Shown: positions 9,137 through 20,082, counted from the stretch's first letter. The stretch: 64,000 bases of DNA from Bradyrhizobium sp. WSM1417 (GCF_000515415.1 NZ_KI911783.1:908501-972500); one strand, 5' to 3'. A program made the numbers and translations. The notes: generated by a model not told the origin, from the letters alone.

Positions 9137-9268
9137 CATCCTTCGAGACGCCCGCCTACGGCGGGCCCTCAGGATGAGGTCAGAATCCGTGGCAACAAAT
9201 TCGACGGGCGCCGATACTGCTTAACCTCATCCTGAGGAGACCGCGGAGCGGTCGTCTCGAAGGACGAG
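9137..9268. repeat. Palindromic repeat pair, family B (TTCGAGACG / CTCAGGATGAGG type)
   Basis: Two inverted units of about 44 bases, at 9137-9179 (CATCCTTCGAGACG ... CCTCAGGATGAGG) and 9225-9268 (CCTCATCCTGAGGAG ... CGTCTCGAAGGACGAGG), are separated by about 45 unrelated bases. Each unit has an internal GC hairpin (GCCCGCC..GGCGGGC and GACCGC..GCGGTC). A diverged pair of the same family lies at 17258-17372. The element fills the gap between the DUF1330 gene and dapB. Confidence 0.85.
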
Positions 9269-9288
9269 GCGTGCGCGCAGACCCAGCC

Positions 9289-9600
9289 TCAGCCGTCTGA
9301 TGGTTGTGGGCCGTCATAGCCCTCGATGATGATGAGGTCGGCGACGGAGTGCGGCTGGCGCACCTTGATGTTGACTTGGTATTCCGGCGAGTTGTAGCAG
9401 GCGATCGCGGTCTCGTAGTCCGGGAATTCGATCACGACGTTGCGGGTGCGGCTGGCACCTTCGACGGTGGTGAACTTGCCGGCGCGGACGACGAAGCGGC
9501 CGCCCCATTTCTTGAAGATCGGACCATTGGCGACGGCATAGGGCTTGTAGCCCTCGTCGCTGCTCACGTCGACGCGTCCGATCCAGTAGCCTTTTGCCAT
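9289..9600 (-). CDS. DUF1330 domain protein
   Basis: A 103-residue protein beginning MAKGYWIGRVDVSSDEGYKPYA and carrying RFVVRAGKFTTVEGASRTRNVVIEFPDYETAIACYNSPEYQ, the signature of the DUF1330 ferredoxin-fold family. Members are small dimeric alpha/beta proteins of unknown role, possibly monooxygenase-like. It is on the same strand as pyrF and starts 74 bases downstream of the pyrF stop, across a palindromic repeat that may or may not terminate pyrF transcription. Function cannot be assigned. Confidence 0.85.
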   Translation of the reverse strand: MAKGYWIGRVDVSSDEGYKPYAVANGPIFKKWGGRFVVRAGKFTTVEGASRTRNVVIEFPDYETAIACYNSPEYQVNIKVRQPHSVADLIIIEGYDGPQPSDG

Positions 9601-9633
9601 TGTTCTTCTCCCTGTGTTGTTGGGTTTCTATTT

Positions 9634-9682
9634 GAGCATGATCTGATCGGAAAACCGCTGCACACTTTTCCGGATCATGCTC
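9634..9682. repeat. Palindromic repeat, family F (GAGCATGATC type) overlapping the pyrF stop
   Basis: Ten-base arms GAGCATGATC (9634-9643) and GATCATGCTC (9673-9682) enclose an inner GGAAAA/TTTTCC pair (9649-9654, 9666-9671). The right arm contains the pyrF stop codon (complement of 9675-9677). This palindrome type is common in rhizobial genomes; here it could serve as a transcript-end hairpin for pyrF. Confidence 0.85.
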
Positions 9683-10388
9683 CGAGCGCTTGCGCGATCT
9701 CGGCCTGGATGGCCTCGGCAATCGCCTTGGGGTCCGTGGCTTCCACCACCGGCCGACCGACGACGAGGTGGTCCGCGCCGGCCGCAATCGCGCGGCCCGG
9801 CGTCATGATGCGCTTCTGGTCGCCGCTCGCCGCACCGGCCGGCCGGATGCCGGGGGTGACGAGGCTCATCTGATGGCCGACGATCTTGCGCAAGGCTCCG
9901 ACTTCCTCGGGCGACGATACCAGCCCGTCGATGCCGAGCACCTGCGCCTGCTGCGCGCGCGCTTCGACGAGCTCGGAGACGCCAAGCCGGAAGCCTGCCG
10001 CGTGCAGATCGTCCTCGTTGTAGGACGTCAGAACAGTGACGGCGAGGATCTTCAGGTTCGAGCTGCCGCGGCCTTCGACGGCACCCTTCATGGTCTGCGG
10101 ATAAGCGTGGACCGTGAGGAAGGTCGCGCCGAGCCTGGTGATGCTGTCGACGCCCTGCGCCACGGTGTTGCCGATGTCGTGCAGCTTGAGATCGAGAAAG
10201 ACCTTCTTGCCCTTGTCGGCAAGCTTGCCGACCAGCGGCAAGCCGCCGGCATAAGCCAGCCGATAGCCGATCTTGTAGAAGGTGACGCTGTCGCCGAGCC
10301 GGTTGACCATCGCTTCCGCGGCATCAACGCTGGGAAGATCGAGCGCGACGATCAGGCGGTCTTTCGGGGCAATCTCGGCTGGCGTCAT
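9675..10388 (-). CDS. pyrF: Orotidine 5'-phosphate decarboxylase
   Basis: A 237-residue cytoplasmic enzyme for the last step of UMP synthesis. The TIM-barrel motif [14 protein letters not shown] (about residues 60-73) carries the Asp-Lys-Asp catalytic array, [11 protein letters not shown] contains the first substrate Asp, and [13 protein letters not shown] binds phosphate. The last codons and the stop lie in a palindromic repeat, so the extreme C-terminus may differ from relatives. The start is 6 bases from the stop of the flavin reductase gene, consistent with cotranscription. Confidence 0.95.
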   Translation of the reverse strand: MTPAEIAPKDRLIVALDLPSVDAAEAMVNRLGDSVTFYKIGYRLAYAGGLPLVGKLADKGKKVFLDLKLHDIGNTVAQGVDSITRLGATFLTVHAYPQTMKGAVEGRGSSNLKILAVTVLTSYNEDDLHAAGFRLGVSELVEARAQQAQVLGIDGLVSSPEEVGALRKIVGHQMSLVTPGIRPAGAASGDQKRIMTPGRAIAAGADHLVVGRPVVEATDPKAIAEAIQAEIAQALGA

Positions 10389-10394
10389 GTCACC

Positions 10395-10973
10395 TCACAT
10401 CATGCGTTGGGAAATGTCGATCAACTGCCGCACCAGTTCCTTCAACGCGGCGATATCGCCCTCGTGCTTCAGCCTGTCCATATCGTCATAGGCCTGGTCG
10501 GCAAAGGCGAGCGTGAGCTGGCTGGCAATCACATTGGCGTGGCAGGAGGTCAGGATCAGGCGAAGCGCCTGCAGCGCGCGAGCTGCGCCCAGCCGGCTCT
10601 GCGAGGCGCCGGCAAGCGCGAAGACGCGGTTGCGGAACACCTCGCCGCGCGGCTCGTGCAGCTCATGCACGCGACTGACCCAGTCGATCGCGTTCTTCAG
10701 CAGCGGCGGCACCGAAGCGTTGTATTCGGGCGAGACGATCAGCACGCCATGATGCGCGCCGATCATGCGCTTGAGATTGATCGCGTGCTTGGGCACACCG
10801 GATTTGGCCTGCAGGTCACCGTCATAGATCGGCAGCGGAAAATCGGCGAGCGAGATGCGGGTGACGTCGACACCGGCCTGGTCGAATGCATAGGCGGCGA
10901 CCGCTGCCAGCTTCGCATTATGCGAGCCGGTGCGAAGAGAGCCGGGAATGATCAGGATTTTCGGTGCGGACAT
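10395..10973 (-). CDS. NADPH-dependent FMN reductase family protein
   Basis: A 192-residue flavodoxin-fold oxidoreductase. ILIIPGSLRTGSHNAKLA at the N-terminus is the FMN phosphate loop and LIVSPEYNASVPPLLKNAIDWVSR is the family signature around residues 75-98. Relatives include azoreductases, chromate reductases and quinone reductases; the physiological substrate is not predictable. I start at MSAPKILII (ATG 10973), since 13 further upstream residues do not fit the fold. It sits between pyrF (6 bases away) and a methyltransferase gene (57 bases away), all on the same strand. Confidence 0.88.
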   Translation of the reverse strand: MSAPKILIIPGSLRTGSHNAKLAAVAAYAFDQAGVDVTRISLADFPLPIYDGDLQAKSGVPKHAINLKRMIGAHHGVLIVSPEYNASVPPLLKNAIDWVSRVHELHEPRGEVFRNRVFALAGASQSRLGAARALQALRLILTSCHANVIASQLTLAFADQAYDDMDRLKHEGDIAALKELVRQLIDISQRMM

Positions 10974-11030
10974 CCGCTTCCATGCGTTCGGCGAAACGAG
11001 CCCGCCACGCAAACAGGAATGCCGGCGGAA

Positions 11031-11630
11031 TTAGTCCTTGCGATACACCCAGACGCGGGCCGGCGGAAGGTTCATCCAGATCCGTTCCGAGGCCTCTGTG
11101 GACACGCCGGGCAGCGATTTCGGAATCGGCGGCACCACCGCATAGGTGAACTGGACGAAGGGCGCACCGGGCGCCAGCGCCGTGAAGGCGTCGCGGATGA
11201 GCCGCAGCCGCGTCAGCATCGGTTTTGTGACCAGCGGCAGGCCGGAGACGACCGCGGAGGCCGGCGCGCTCAGCACGTTCCAGAGCGTGTCGCGCAGGCG
11301 ATACGCATCGCCCTGCACCACCTTGGCCTGCGGATAGCGGTCGCGCAGCAGCGCGCAGAAGCCTGGATTGTATTCGACGAGGACGAGACGCTTCTGGTCG
11401 ACGCCGCGCTCGACCAGGGCCGAGGTGATGGCGCCGGTGCCGGGCCCGAGCTCGACCACCGGTGCGTCCGAATTGACGTCGACGTAATGGGCCATGGTCC
11501 GGGCCAGCAGCTTGCCCGACGGCATCACCGCGCCCATGTGGAGGGGCTTTTCGATCCATGACCGGAGAAAACGCACCTCGTCATCGAGACGGGGCTTCTT
11601 CAACGCACGCGCGGACGATGGCAATGGCAT
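11031..11630 (-). CDS. PmtA-like phospholipid N-methyltransferase (SAM-dependent)
   Basis: A 199-residue class I methyltransferase. VVELGPGTGAITSALVERG (about 57-75) is the SAM-binding loop, and the preceding IEKPLHMGAVMPSGKLLARTMA is characteristic of rhizobial PmtA-type phosphatidylethanolamine N-methyltransferases, which are related to KsgA-like enzymes. Such proteins help make phosphatidylcholine, needed in rhizobia for symbiosis. Membrane-phospholipid specificity is an inference from the N-terminal motif; a different lipid or a nucleic acid substrate cannot be excluded from sequence alone. Confidence 0.7.
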   Translation of the reverse strand: MPLPSSARALKKPRLDDEVRFLRSWIEKPLHMGAVMPSGKLLARTMAHYVDVNSDAPVVELGPGTGAITSALVERGVDQKRLVLVEYNPGFCALLRDRYPQAKVVQGDAYRLRDTLWNVLSAPASAVVSGLPLVTKPMLTRLRLIRDAFTALAPGAPFVQFTYAVVPPIPKSLPGVSTEASERIWMNLPPARVWVYRKD

Positions 11631-11718
11631 ATCGGGACCGGCCGGGACCGCGTGACCGCGGCGTGTCAGAAAATGGTCATAAAGACGTATAGGCCGAAGG
11701 CGGTACGGTCAAGACGCG

Positions 11719-12852
11719 TCAACTCGCGCGATTACCGAAGAAATCCTTGACCTTGGTGAAGAAACCCTCGGATTCCGGCTGGGTGTTGCCGGAGGAGAGT
11801 TTTTCGAACTCGGCCAGCAATTCCTGCTGCTTCTTGGTGAGGTTTTGCGGGGTTTCGACCACGACCTGAACATACATGTCGCCCATCTGGCGCGAGCGCA
11901 GCACCGGCATGCCTTTTGATGCGATGCGGAATCGGCGGCTGGACTGGGTTCCTGCGGGGACCTTCACCTTGGTCTTGCCCTTCTCAATGGTCGGCACCTC
12001 GAATTCGCCGCCAAGCGCCGCCGTCACCATCGAGATCGGCACACGACAATGCAGATCGGCGCCGTCGCGCTGGAAGAACTGGTGCTGGGCCAGCGACAGG
12101 AAGATGTAGAGGTCGCCGGGCGGGCCGCCGCGGACCCCGGCCTCGCCCTCACCGGCGAGCCTGATCCTGGTGCCGTCCTCGACTCCAGGGGGAATGTTGA
12201 CCGACAGATTCCGCTCGCGGGTGACACGGCCCTGACCCGAGCAGGACGGGCAGGCGTCCTCGATCATCTGGCCGCGCCCCTGGCAGCCCGGGCAGGTGCG
12301 CTCCAGCGTGAAGAAGCCCTGCGACTGCCGTACGCGTCCGGCGCCGCCGCAGGTCGAGCAGGTCTTCGGCTTGGTGCCGGCCTTGGCCCCAATGCCCGAA
12401 CAGGCTTCGCAGGTGACCGAGACCGGGATCTCGATCTGCGCAGTCTTGCCGCCAAAAGCTTCCTCGAGCGTGATTTCCATGTTGTAGCGCAGGTCGGCGC
12501 CGCGCTCGCGGCCGCCACGGCCGCCGCGCTGTCCGGCCATGCCGAACAAATCTTCGAAAATGTCGGAAAAGGAGGAGGCGAAGCCCGCGCCAAAACCGGC
12601 GCCGCCACCGCCGCCCTGCTCGAAGGCGGCATGGCCGTAACGGTCATAGGCGGCGCGCTTGTCCTTGTCTTTCAGGACCTCGTAGGCCTCGTTGATTTCC
12701 TTGAACTTGACTTCGCTGGTGTTGTCCCCGGGATTACGGTCGGGGTGAAACTTCATCGCCAGCTTGCGGAACGACGATTTCAGCGCGGAATCGTCGGCAT
12801 CGCGTTCGACTTCGAGGGTCTCGTAGTAGCAGCGCTTGGTGGACGTGGACAT
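11719..12852 (-). CDS. dnaJ: Chaperone DnaJ (Hsp40)
   Basis: A 377-residue type I DnaJ, the co-chaperone that stimulates the DnaK ATPase and delivers unfolded clients. It has the J-domain with HPD ([11 protein letters not shown], about 35-45), a Gly/Phe-rich linker (about 78-105), four CxxCxGxG zinc-binding repeats ([32 protein letters not shown]; about 148-215) and the C-terminal substrate domain. It lies 275 bases downstream of dnaK on the same strand. Confidence 0.97.
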   Translation of the reverse strand: MSTSTKRCYYETLEVERDADDSALKSSFRKLAMKFHPDRNPGDNTSEVKFKEINEAYEVLKDKDKRAAYDRYGHAAFEQGGGGGAGFGAGFASSFSDIFEDLFGMAGQRGGRGGRERGADLRYNMEITLEEAFGGKTAQIEIPVSVTCEACSGIGAKAGTKPKTCSTCGGAGRVRQSQGFFTLERTCPGCQGRGQMIEDACPSCSGQGRVTRERNLSVNIPPGVEDGTRIRLAGEGEAGVRGGPPGDLYIFLSLAQHQFFQRDGADLHCRVPISMVTAALGGEFEVPTIEKGKTKVKVPAGTQSSRRFRIASKGMPVLRSRQMGDMYVQVVVETPQNLTKKQQELLAEFEKLSSGNTQPESEGFFTKVKDFFGNRAS

Positions 12853-13053
12853 GATGAGCTCAGTCTATCCGATCGCGATTCAAGTCGGAGCGAAGCAACG
12901 TCGCCATGCGACGATATAGGCAGCCTTCCGCCTCGCGGCAGAGGATTGCACGGCAGCATTCAGAATAACGGCTGGGAATTGATCGATCGTAACGGGCCCG
13001 GCTTTAACAGAGCCGATTTTCAAAGGGTCTTGGCCCGTCGAGCCCGACACGAT

Positions 13054-13078
13054 GGCCTCCCCCGCGAGGGAGGAGGCC
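13054..13078. terminator. GC-rich hairpin between dnaK and dnaJ
   Basis: GGCCTCC (13054-13060) pairs with GGAGGCC (13072-13078), and an inner CCC/GGG closes a GCGA tetraloop with one bulged base. It lacks a clear U-tract on the dnaK strand, so it may be a processing or stability element that changes the dnaK:dnaJ ratio rather than a true terminator. Confidence 0.4.
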
Positions 13079-13127
13079 GTTGGCGCGTGTGGGGTCCAAG
13101 CCGTCCGCATCATCACCCTCGCGGGGT

Positions 13128-15029
<1,902 letters not shown>

Positions 15030-15425
15030 GGTCCTGTATCCTTGTTTTTGCGGCAGGCTGGCTGGGCCCAGAAGGCACCCGAACCGAAACCCCCTAAGAT
15101 CAAACATTCGCGATATTGCGATGGTTGGGGGTCATATAGGAGGGGGGGAGGTGCCTGCAAGGACCGAACGCAAGTTTCGGCCGTGAAAACATTGGGTTTT
15201 GGAAGAACATATCCGGGCTGCACCGCCCTTGCGGGTGAGGAATTATTAACAGGTGCCGCGATCGGCCGGCATCCGCTACCGCATTCCGTCCCGCCCTGTT
15301 GCGGCCAGACCAAAACCGCTAAAAGGCGGGCAGCCGGCCGGGCTCGTCATCGAGCTGCCTCGCGCGACAAAAGGGGCCGGCTGGCCACCATCGAACGGCC
15401 TCAATGTGAACCAATCAGAGTGCCC
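15030..15425. other. Intergenic region between dnaK and the exported-protein gene
   Basis: A 396-base gap between divergent starts. It contains the candidate dnaK promoter near 15134-15161 and a purine-rich run (AGGGGGGGAGG, 15141-15151). I see no convincing small gene or RNA and no strong palindrome. Confidence 0.5.
15134..15161 (-). promoter_or_regulatory. Possible heat-shock (RpoH/sigma-32) promoter for dnaK
   Basis: On the dnaK strand, CTTGCA (complement of 15156-15161) is followed after 15 bases by CCTATAT (complement of 15134-15140). This resembles the alphaproteobacterial RpoH pattern CTTG... with CYTATNT, although the spacer is shorter than usual. It lies about 105 bases upstream of the dnaK start. 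No CIRCE inverted repeat was seen in the same gap. Confidence 0.4.
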
Positions 15426-16367
15426 ATGAAGCTGATCCGCCCCCTTGCTGCGCTCGCCCTCCTCGTTGCCTCTGCGCTTCCGGCTCTGGCTGCCGACGCC
15501 GTTTTCCCACCCGGCCTGCGCCTCGGCATGGTGCCATTGGTCGGTCTCAACACGGCAAAGACCTTTCCCGGCTTCGAGAGCGAGGACGGCAACGTCAAGG
15601 TGCTGATCACAGAACTGCCGCCGGCGGCCTATGGCGAGGTCGTGAGCGCCTTCAACTCCAATCCGGCCGGAACCAACGGCATCAAGCAGGACAAGATCGA
15701 GACACCCGCGGGTCTTGCCTATTTCACCACCGAGAGCGGCAAGGCCGGCGAGACCCCGGTGCGGCGCTATTCGATGATCGTGCCGGGGGCCGGCTTCTCC
15801 GGCTATGTCGCGGTGCAGATTCCGGAGAATGCGGTCAAGATCTACACCGACGAGGCGGTGCGGCAGATGTTCGCGAGCGTCGTCACCCGCAAGCAGGTCT
15901 CGGCCGACGAGCAGATCGCGCTGATGCCGTTCAAGATCACCGATCTCGCCGACTTCAAGGACGTTCGCACGCTGGCGCCGGGCTCGAGCATCATCCTGGC
16001 CGACGGCGACGAGAGCTCCGGCTATGAATCGAAGCCGTTCATCATCCTCGGCGTGATTGGCGCCACCCCGCAAGCCGCCGACGACCGTGCCCGCTTCGCC
16101 CAGGAGGCGGCGCTCCAGATTCCCGGCGTGCGCGAGTCGCGCGTCACCATGTCCGAGCCGATCCGCATCAGCGGCCAGCAGGGTTTCGAGACCCGGATCG
16201 ACGGCGTCAGCGGCAAGGACAAGACGCCGGTGACCGTGGTGCAGTGGATCCGCTTCAGCAGCGGCGGCGCCTCGCTGCGCATCATCGCCAGCGCCCCGCG
16301 CGAGCAATGGCCGGCCGCCTTCACCCGCTTCCGCGCGGTCCGCGACGGCATCCAGCCGAAGGGCTAG
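15426..16367 (+). CDS. Exported protein of unknown function
   Basis: A 313-residue protein with a clear Sec signal peptide (MKLIRPLAALALLVASALPALAADA, cleavage after ALA about residue 23). The mature part begins VFPPGLRLGMVPLVGL and is predicted to be a soluble periplasmic alpha/beta protein without repeats or cysteines. The FKITDLADFKDVRTLAPGSSIIL and ALQIPGVRESRVTMSEPIRI stretches look conserved in style but I do not recognise the family. It is divergent from dnaK and followed 142 bases later by another exported protein. No function is assigned. Confidence 0.8.
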   Translation: MKLIRPLAALALLVASALPALAADAVFPPGLRLGMVPLVGLNTAKTFPGFESEDGNVKVLITELPPAAYGEVVSAFNSNPAGTNGIKQDKIETPAGLAYFTTESGKAGETPVRRYSMIVPGAGFSGYVAVQIPENAVKIYTDEAVRQMFASVVTRKQVSADEQIALMPFKITDLADFKDVRTLAPGSSIILADGDESSGYESKPFIILGVIGATPQAADDRARFAQEAALQIPGVRESRVTMSEPIRISGQQGFETRIDGVSGKDKTPVTVVQWIRFSSGGASLRIIASAPREQWPAAFTRFRAVRDGIQPKG

Positions 16368-16509
16368 CCTGACACTCATCGTCGTCCCGGCGAAGATACC
16401 CGGTCAGCAGCCCAACCACTCGCCAAAGCCCGCTGCATTTTCGGGCTTCTGTTCGTACACGAACGGAACTAGGCTCCCCTTCCGTTGAGTTCATCCTGGA
16501 GGGAGGCGA

Positions 16510-17235
16510 ATGATGCTGGATCGGCGACAAGTCTTGGCGGCGCTCGGGACGAGCGCGCTCGTGGCGCTCGCGCCAACCGCGATTCTGGCGGCCACATCGA
16601 TCAAGCCGGACGATGCATCCGCGCTGCTCGTGATCGACGTGCAGAACTGCTTCCTGCCCGGCGGCAGCCTTGCCGTGAAGGAAGGCGAGCAGGTGGTGCC
16701 CGTCATCAACAAGATCTCGAAAGCGTTTTCGAACGTGGTGATGACACAGGACTGGCACACGCAAGGCCATGTTTCCTTCGCATCAGTCCACGCCGGCAAG
16801 AAGCCGTTCGAGACCGTCGATCTTCCCTACGGCAAGCAGGTGCTGTGGCCCGACCATTGCGTGCAGGGCACCGACGGCGCCGCGCTGTCGAAGGACCTTG
16901 CGATCCCGCACGCCGAGCTCATCATCCGCAAGGGTTTTCACAAGGACGTCGACAGCTATTCGGCCTTCCTCGAAGCTGACGGCAAGACCTCGACCGGCCT
17001 TGCCGGCTATCTGAAGGCGCGCAAGATCAAGCGCGTCTTCGTAGTCGGGCTGGCGACGGATTTTTGCGTTGCGTGGACCGCGCTCGACGCGCGCAAGGCG
17101 GGCTTCGAAGTCTATGTGGTGGAAGACGCCTGCCGCGGCATCGACAATCAGGGCTCGCTCGCAAAAGCCTGGGCCGACATGGCCAAGGCTGGCGTGAAGC
17201 GGATCCAGTCCGCGGATATCGCGGCGAGCGCGTAA
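16510..17235 (+). CDS. Nicotinamidase-family hydrolase with an N-terminal signal sequence
   Basis: A 241-residue protein of the nicotinamidase/pyrazinamidase branch of the isochorismatase-like hydrolases. Visible are the catalytic Asp (LLVIDVQNCFLPGGSL, D43), the metal-site D-x-H and H (TQDWHTQGH), the Lys in IIRKGFHKD and the nucleophile Cys in GLATDFCVAWT. It would deamidate nicotinamide to nicotinate for NAD salvage. The first 27 residues form a signal sequence with an Arg pair (LDRRQVLAALGTSALVALAP), resembling a Tat signal, so the enzyme is probably periplasmic, unlike E. coli PncA. GAGGGAGGCG precedes ATG 16510. Confidence 0.87.
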   Translation: MMLDRRQVLAALGTSALVALAPTAILAATSIKPDDASALLVIDVQNCFLPGGSLAVKEGEQVVPVINKISKAFSNVVMTQDWHTQGHVSFASVHAGKKPFETVDLPYGKQVLWPDHCVQGTDGAALSKDLAIPHAELIIRKGFHKDVDSYSAFLEADGKTSTGLAGYLKARKIKRVFVVGLATDFCVAWTALDARKAGFEVYVVEDACRGIDNQGSLAKAWADMAKAGVKRIQSADIAASA

Positions 17236-17257
17236 GAGGCGCGATCGAACTGCAAGA

Positions 17258-17372
17258 CCCTCGTCCTGAGGAGCGCGCTTCCTCGCGCGCGTCTCGAAGG
17301 ATGAAGGCCTCGCTGCAGCAGCTCGGCCTACATGGTTCGAGACGGCGCTGATGCGCCTCCTCACCATGAGGA
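17258..17372. repeat. Palindromic repeat pair, family B, diverged copy
   Basis: Unit one (17258-17307) runs from CCCTCGTCCTGAGGAG to CGTCTCGAAGGATGAAGG with an inner GCGCGC hairpin. Unit two (17327-17372), in inverted order, runs from CCTACATGGTTCGAGACG to CCTCACCATGAGG with GGCGC..GCGCC inside. It separates the nicotinamidase gene from the convergent grpE, ending 4 bases before the grpE stop. Confidence 0.8.
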
Positions 17373-17376
17373 TCGA

Positions 17377-17991
17377 TCAGTTGGCCGCGCCGTTCGGCTC
17401 GTTGCTGTTGGCGGGCGCGGCCTTGGCGCCGCCCTTGGCGACACCGACCAAGGCAGGACGCAGCACGCGCTCGCCGATGGTGTAGCCGGCCTGCATGACC
17501 TGCACGACGGTGCCCGCGGGCACCGATGCATCAGGCACCTCGAACATCGCCTGCTGGAAGTTCGGGTCGAACTTCTGGCCCAAGGGGTCGAATTTCTTCA
17601 CGCCGTGTTTTTCCAGCGCGCTGAGCAGCGAGCGCTCGGTCAGCTCGACGCCCTCGATCAGCGAGGCGAGGCCTGCATCGGCCGCCGCACGGGCCTCGGC
17701 CGGAACGGCATCGAGCGCGCGCTGGAGGTTGTCGGCGATGTCGAGCACGTCGCGGGCAAAGCCCGTGACGCCGTAGAGCTTGGAGTCCGCGACCTCCTTG
17801 GCGGTGCGCTTGCGCAGATTCTCCATCTCGGCCAGCGTCCGCAGCATGCGGTCGCGCGCCTCGGCGACTTCCTTCTGCAGAAGCTCGACCGAGCCGGGCT
17901 CGGGATCGTCGGGCATGATGTAGGGTTTTGACACCACGGGCTCGCCGGCCGCAGCACTCGTGTCTTCGGGTTGCCGGTCTCGATCGGTCAT
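17377..17991 (-). CDS. grpE: Nucleotide exchange factor GrpE
   Basis: A 204-residue DnaK cofactor that releases ADP. It has an acidic/Pro-rich N-terminus, a coiled coil ([32 protein letters not shown], about 36-68), the [17 protein letters not shown] core and the C-terminal beta domain ([45 protein letters not shown]). It lies 96 bases downstream of hrcA on the same strand, the usual hrcA-grpE order, while its partners dnaK and dnaJ lie to the left on the same strand behind two unrelated genes. Confidence 0.96.
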   Translation of the reverse strand: MTDRDRQPEDTSAAAGEPVVSKPYIMPDDPEPGSVELLQKEVAEARDRMLRTLAEMENLRKRTAKEVADSKLYGVTGFARDVLDIADNLQRALDAVPAEARAAADAGLASLIEGVELTERSLLSALEKHGVKKFDPLGQKFDPNFQQAMFEVPDASVPAGTVVQVMQAGYTIGERVLRPALVGVAKGGAKAAPANSNEPNGAAN

Positions 17992-18087
17992 CGGCTCTCT
18001 TTTCGCATTCGTCTCAGGGGGTTTCTGGCCCGGATATCGTGCTTCGGGCGCCGAAAATCAAGCGCCCGTGATCGGGGGAGACGCCGG

Positions 18088-19176
18088 TCAGCCCCCCAGC
18101 AGCCGGCTGACGATGCGGGCAGCGTAGTCCACGGTCGGGATCACGCGGGCATAATTCAGCCGCGTCGGCCCGATCACGCCCAAAACACCGACGATATGGC
18201 CGGCGGCATCCCGATAGGGCGAGATGATGGTGGACGAACCCGACAATGAGAACAGCTTGTTCTCACTGCCGATGAAGATCCGCACGCCTTCCGCGGTCTC
18301 GGCCCGGCCGAGCAGGTCGATGACGCCGCGCTTGGTCTCGAGATCGTCGAACAGCAGGCGAACGCGCTCGAGGTCCTCCAGCGCATGCAAATCCTCGAGC
18401 AGATTGGCGTGGCCGCGGACGATGAGCTGGCGGTCCTCGTTCTCGCCGCCCGACCAGCTGGCAATCCCGGCCGAGATCACCTTATGCGTCAGCTGATCGA
18501 GCTCGGTGCGCGCCTCTCCGAGCGCGGTCTCGAGCTCCAGCCGCGCCTCGGCCAGGGTCCGTCCCCGGATCCGCGCATTGAGGAAGTTGCCGGCTTCGGT
18601 CAACGCCGACGATGGAACTCCCGGCGGCAGCGTCAAGACGCGGTTTTCGACCTGCCCGTCCTCGCCGACCAGGATCACCAATGCCTTTTCCGGTTCCAAG
18701 CGGACGAATTCGATATGTTTCAGCCGCGCATTGGATTTCGGCGTCAGCACGACGGCAGCGGCGCGGGTCAGGCCGGAAAGCCGCGTCAATGCTTCCTCGA
18801 GCGCAGCCTCGACCGATTGCGCGTGGCCCACGGAGGTCAACTGGCTCTGGATCGCCTGCCGTTCACTGTCATTGAGGTCGCCGACCTGCATCAGGGCATC
18901 GACGAAGAAGCGCAGGCCGAGTTCCGTCGGCAGCCGGCCGGCGGAGGTGTGCGGGGCGTAGATCAGGCCGAGCTGTTCCAGGTCGGCCATGACGTTGCGG
19001 ACCGAGGCGGGCGACAGCGGCATGGCGATCAGGCGAGAAATATTGCGCGAGCCCACCGGCTCCCCGGTCGCGAGATAGCTTTCGACGATTTGACGAAAGA
19101 TGTCGCGGGAACGCTCGTTGAGCTGGGCGAGGCCCGCGCGCGGCGCGATCAGATGGATCGGATCGTGATGGGCCAC
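18088..19176 (-). CDS. hrcA: Heat-inducible transcription repressor HrcA
   Basis: A 362-residue winged-helix repressor that in other bacteria binds CIRCE elements and is folded by GroEL. The N-terminal [29 protein letters not shown] and [20 protein letters not shown] form the DNA-binding domain; the C-terminal [13 protein letters not shown] is typical. GTG 19176 is the start, with GAGAGGAG upstream. I could not find a CIRCE repeat in its own upstream region, so its target (probably groESL elsewhere) is outside the window. It is divergent from rph. Confidence 0.95.
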   Translation of the reverse strand: MAHHDPIHLIAPRAGLAQLNERSRDIFRQIVESYLATGEPVGSRNISRLIAMPLSPASVRNVMADLEQLGLIYAPHTSAGRLPTELGLRFFVDALMQVGDLNDSERQAIQSQLTSVGHAQSVEAALEEALTRLSGLTRAAAVVLTPKSNARLKHIEFVRLEPEKALVILVGEDGQVENRVLTLPPGVPSSALTEAGNFLNARIRGRTLAEARLELETALGEARTELDQLTHKVISAGIASWSGGENEDRQLIVRGHANLLEDLHALEDLERVRLLFDDLETKRGVIDLLGRAETAEGVRIFIGSENKLFSLSGSSTIISPYRDAAGHIVGVLGVIGPTRLNYARVIPTVDYAARIVSRLLGG

Positions 19177-19357
19177 AGACCGTAACTCCTCTCAGATGCA
19201 GGTAATTTGTCTATCCCGGACGCTTCTGACAAGCGTGGTGTTGGCGGATTGAAATTCGGCAGTGAAGAAGACCTCGATCTTCCCCCTTGCCGCCCACCCT
19301 CCCCCCACCTACAAGCACCGCCAACAGCCCTTTTCCGAGACTTTTGGAGGATTTCCC

Positions 19358-20071
19358 ATGCGGCCAAGCCGCCGTGCGCCCGATGAATTGCGCCCCGTGA
19401 CGCTGGAGCGCGGCGTGGTCAAATATGCGGAAGGCTCGTGCCTGGTGAAATTCGGCGATACCCACGTGCTGGTCACCGCCACGCTGGAAGACCGCCTGCC
19501 GCCATGGCTGAAGGGCCAGGGCCGCGGCTGGGTCACCGCCGAATACGGCATGCTGCCGCGCGCGACCTCGGAACGCACCCGCCGCGAGGCCTCCGCAGGA
19601 AAGCAGAGCGGCCGCACCGTCGAAATTCAGCGCCTGATCGGCCGCTCGCTTCGCACCATCATCAATCTCGAAGCGCTCGGCGAGCGCCAGATCACGGTCG
19701 ATTGCGACGTGCTCCAAGCCGACGGCGGCACCCGCACGGCCTCGATCACCGGCGCCTGGGTCGCCCTCGCCGATTGCATCACCTGGATGAAGGCGCGCAA
19801 CATGGTCAAGGCCAATGTGTTGCGCGACAACGTCGCCGCGATCTCCTGCGGCATTTACAAGGGCACGCCCGTGCTCGACCTCGACTATGCCGAGGACTCC
19901 GAAGCCGACACCGACGCCAATTTCGTCATGACGGGCGATGGCCGCATCATCGAGGTCCAGGGCACCGCGGAACGCGAGCCGTTCACGGAAGCCGAGTTCC
20001 TCGCGCTGATGGCGCTGGCGCGCAAGGGCGTCGCGCGTCTCGTGGACTTGCAGAAACTGGCGGTAGCGTAG
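19358..20071 (+). CDS. rph: Ribonuclease PH
   Basis: A 237-residue phosphorolytic 3'-exoribonuclease that trims tRNA 3' ends. [44 protein letters not shown] is the standard N-terminus, [16 protein letters not shown] holds substrate-binding residues, and [17 protein letters not shown] contains the phosphate-binding Arg. GGAGG sits 8 bases upstream of ATG 19358. It starts the conserved rph-rdgB-hemW series. Confidence 0.97.
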   Translation: MRPSRRAPDELRPVTLERGVVKYAEGSCLVKFGDTHVLVTATLEDRLPPWLKGQGRGWVTAEYGMLPRATSERTRREASAGKQSGRTVEIQRLIGRSLRTIINLEALGERQITVDCDVLQADGGTRTASITGAWVALADCITWMKARNMVKANVLRDNVAAISCGIYKGTPVLDLDYAEDSEADTDANFVMTGDGRIIEVQGTAEREPFTEAEFLALMALARKGVARLVDLQKLAVA

Positions 20072-20082
20072 TCAATAGCCCG

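Noticed and set aside
16378..16402. A further family A repeat (CGTCGTCCCGGCGAAGATACC)
   Set aside because: Only about 17 bases resemble one arm and no inverted partner follows; probably a remnant, too weak to list as a repeat.
19177..19357. CIRCE element for HrcA upstream of hrcA
   Set aside because: No TTAGCACTC-N9-GAGTGCTAA or near match was found in the gap.
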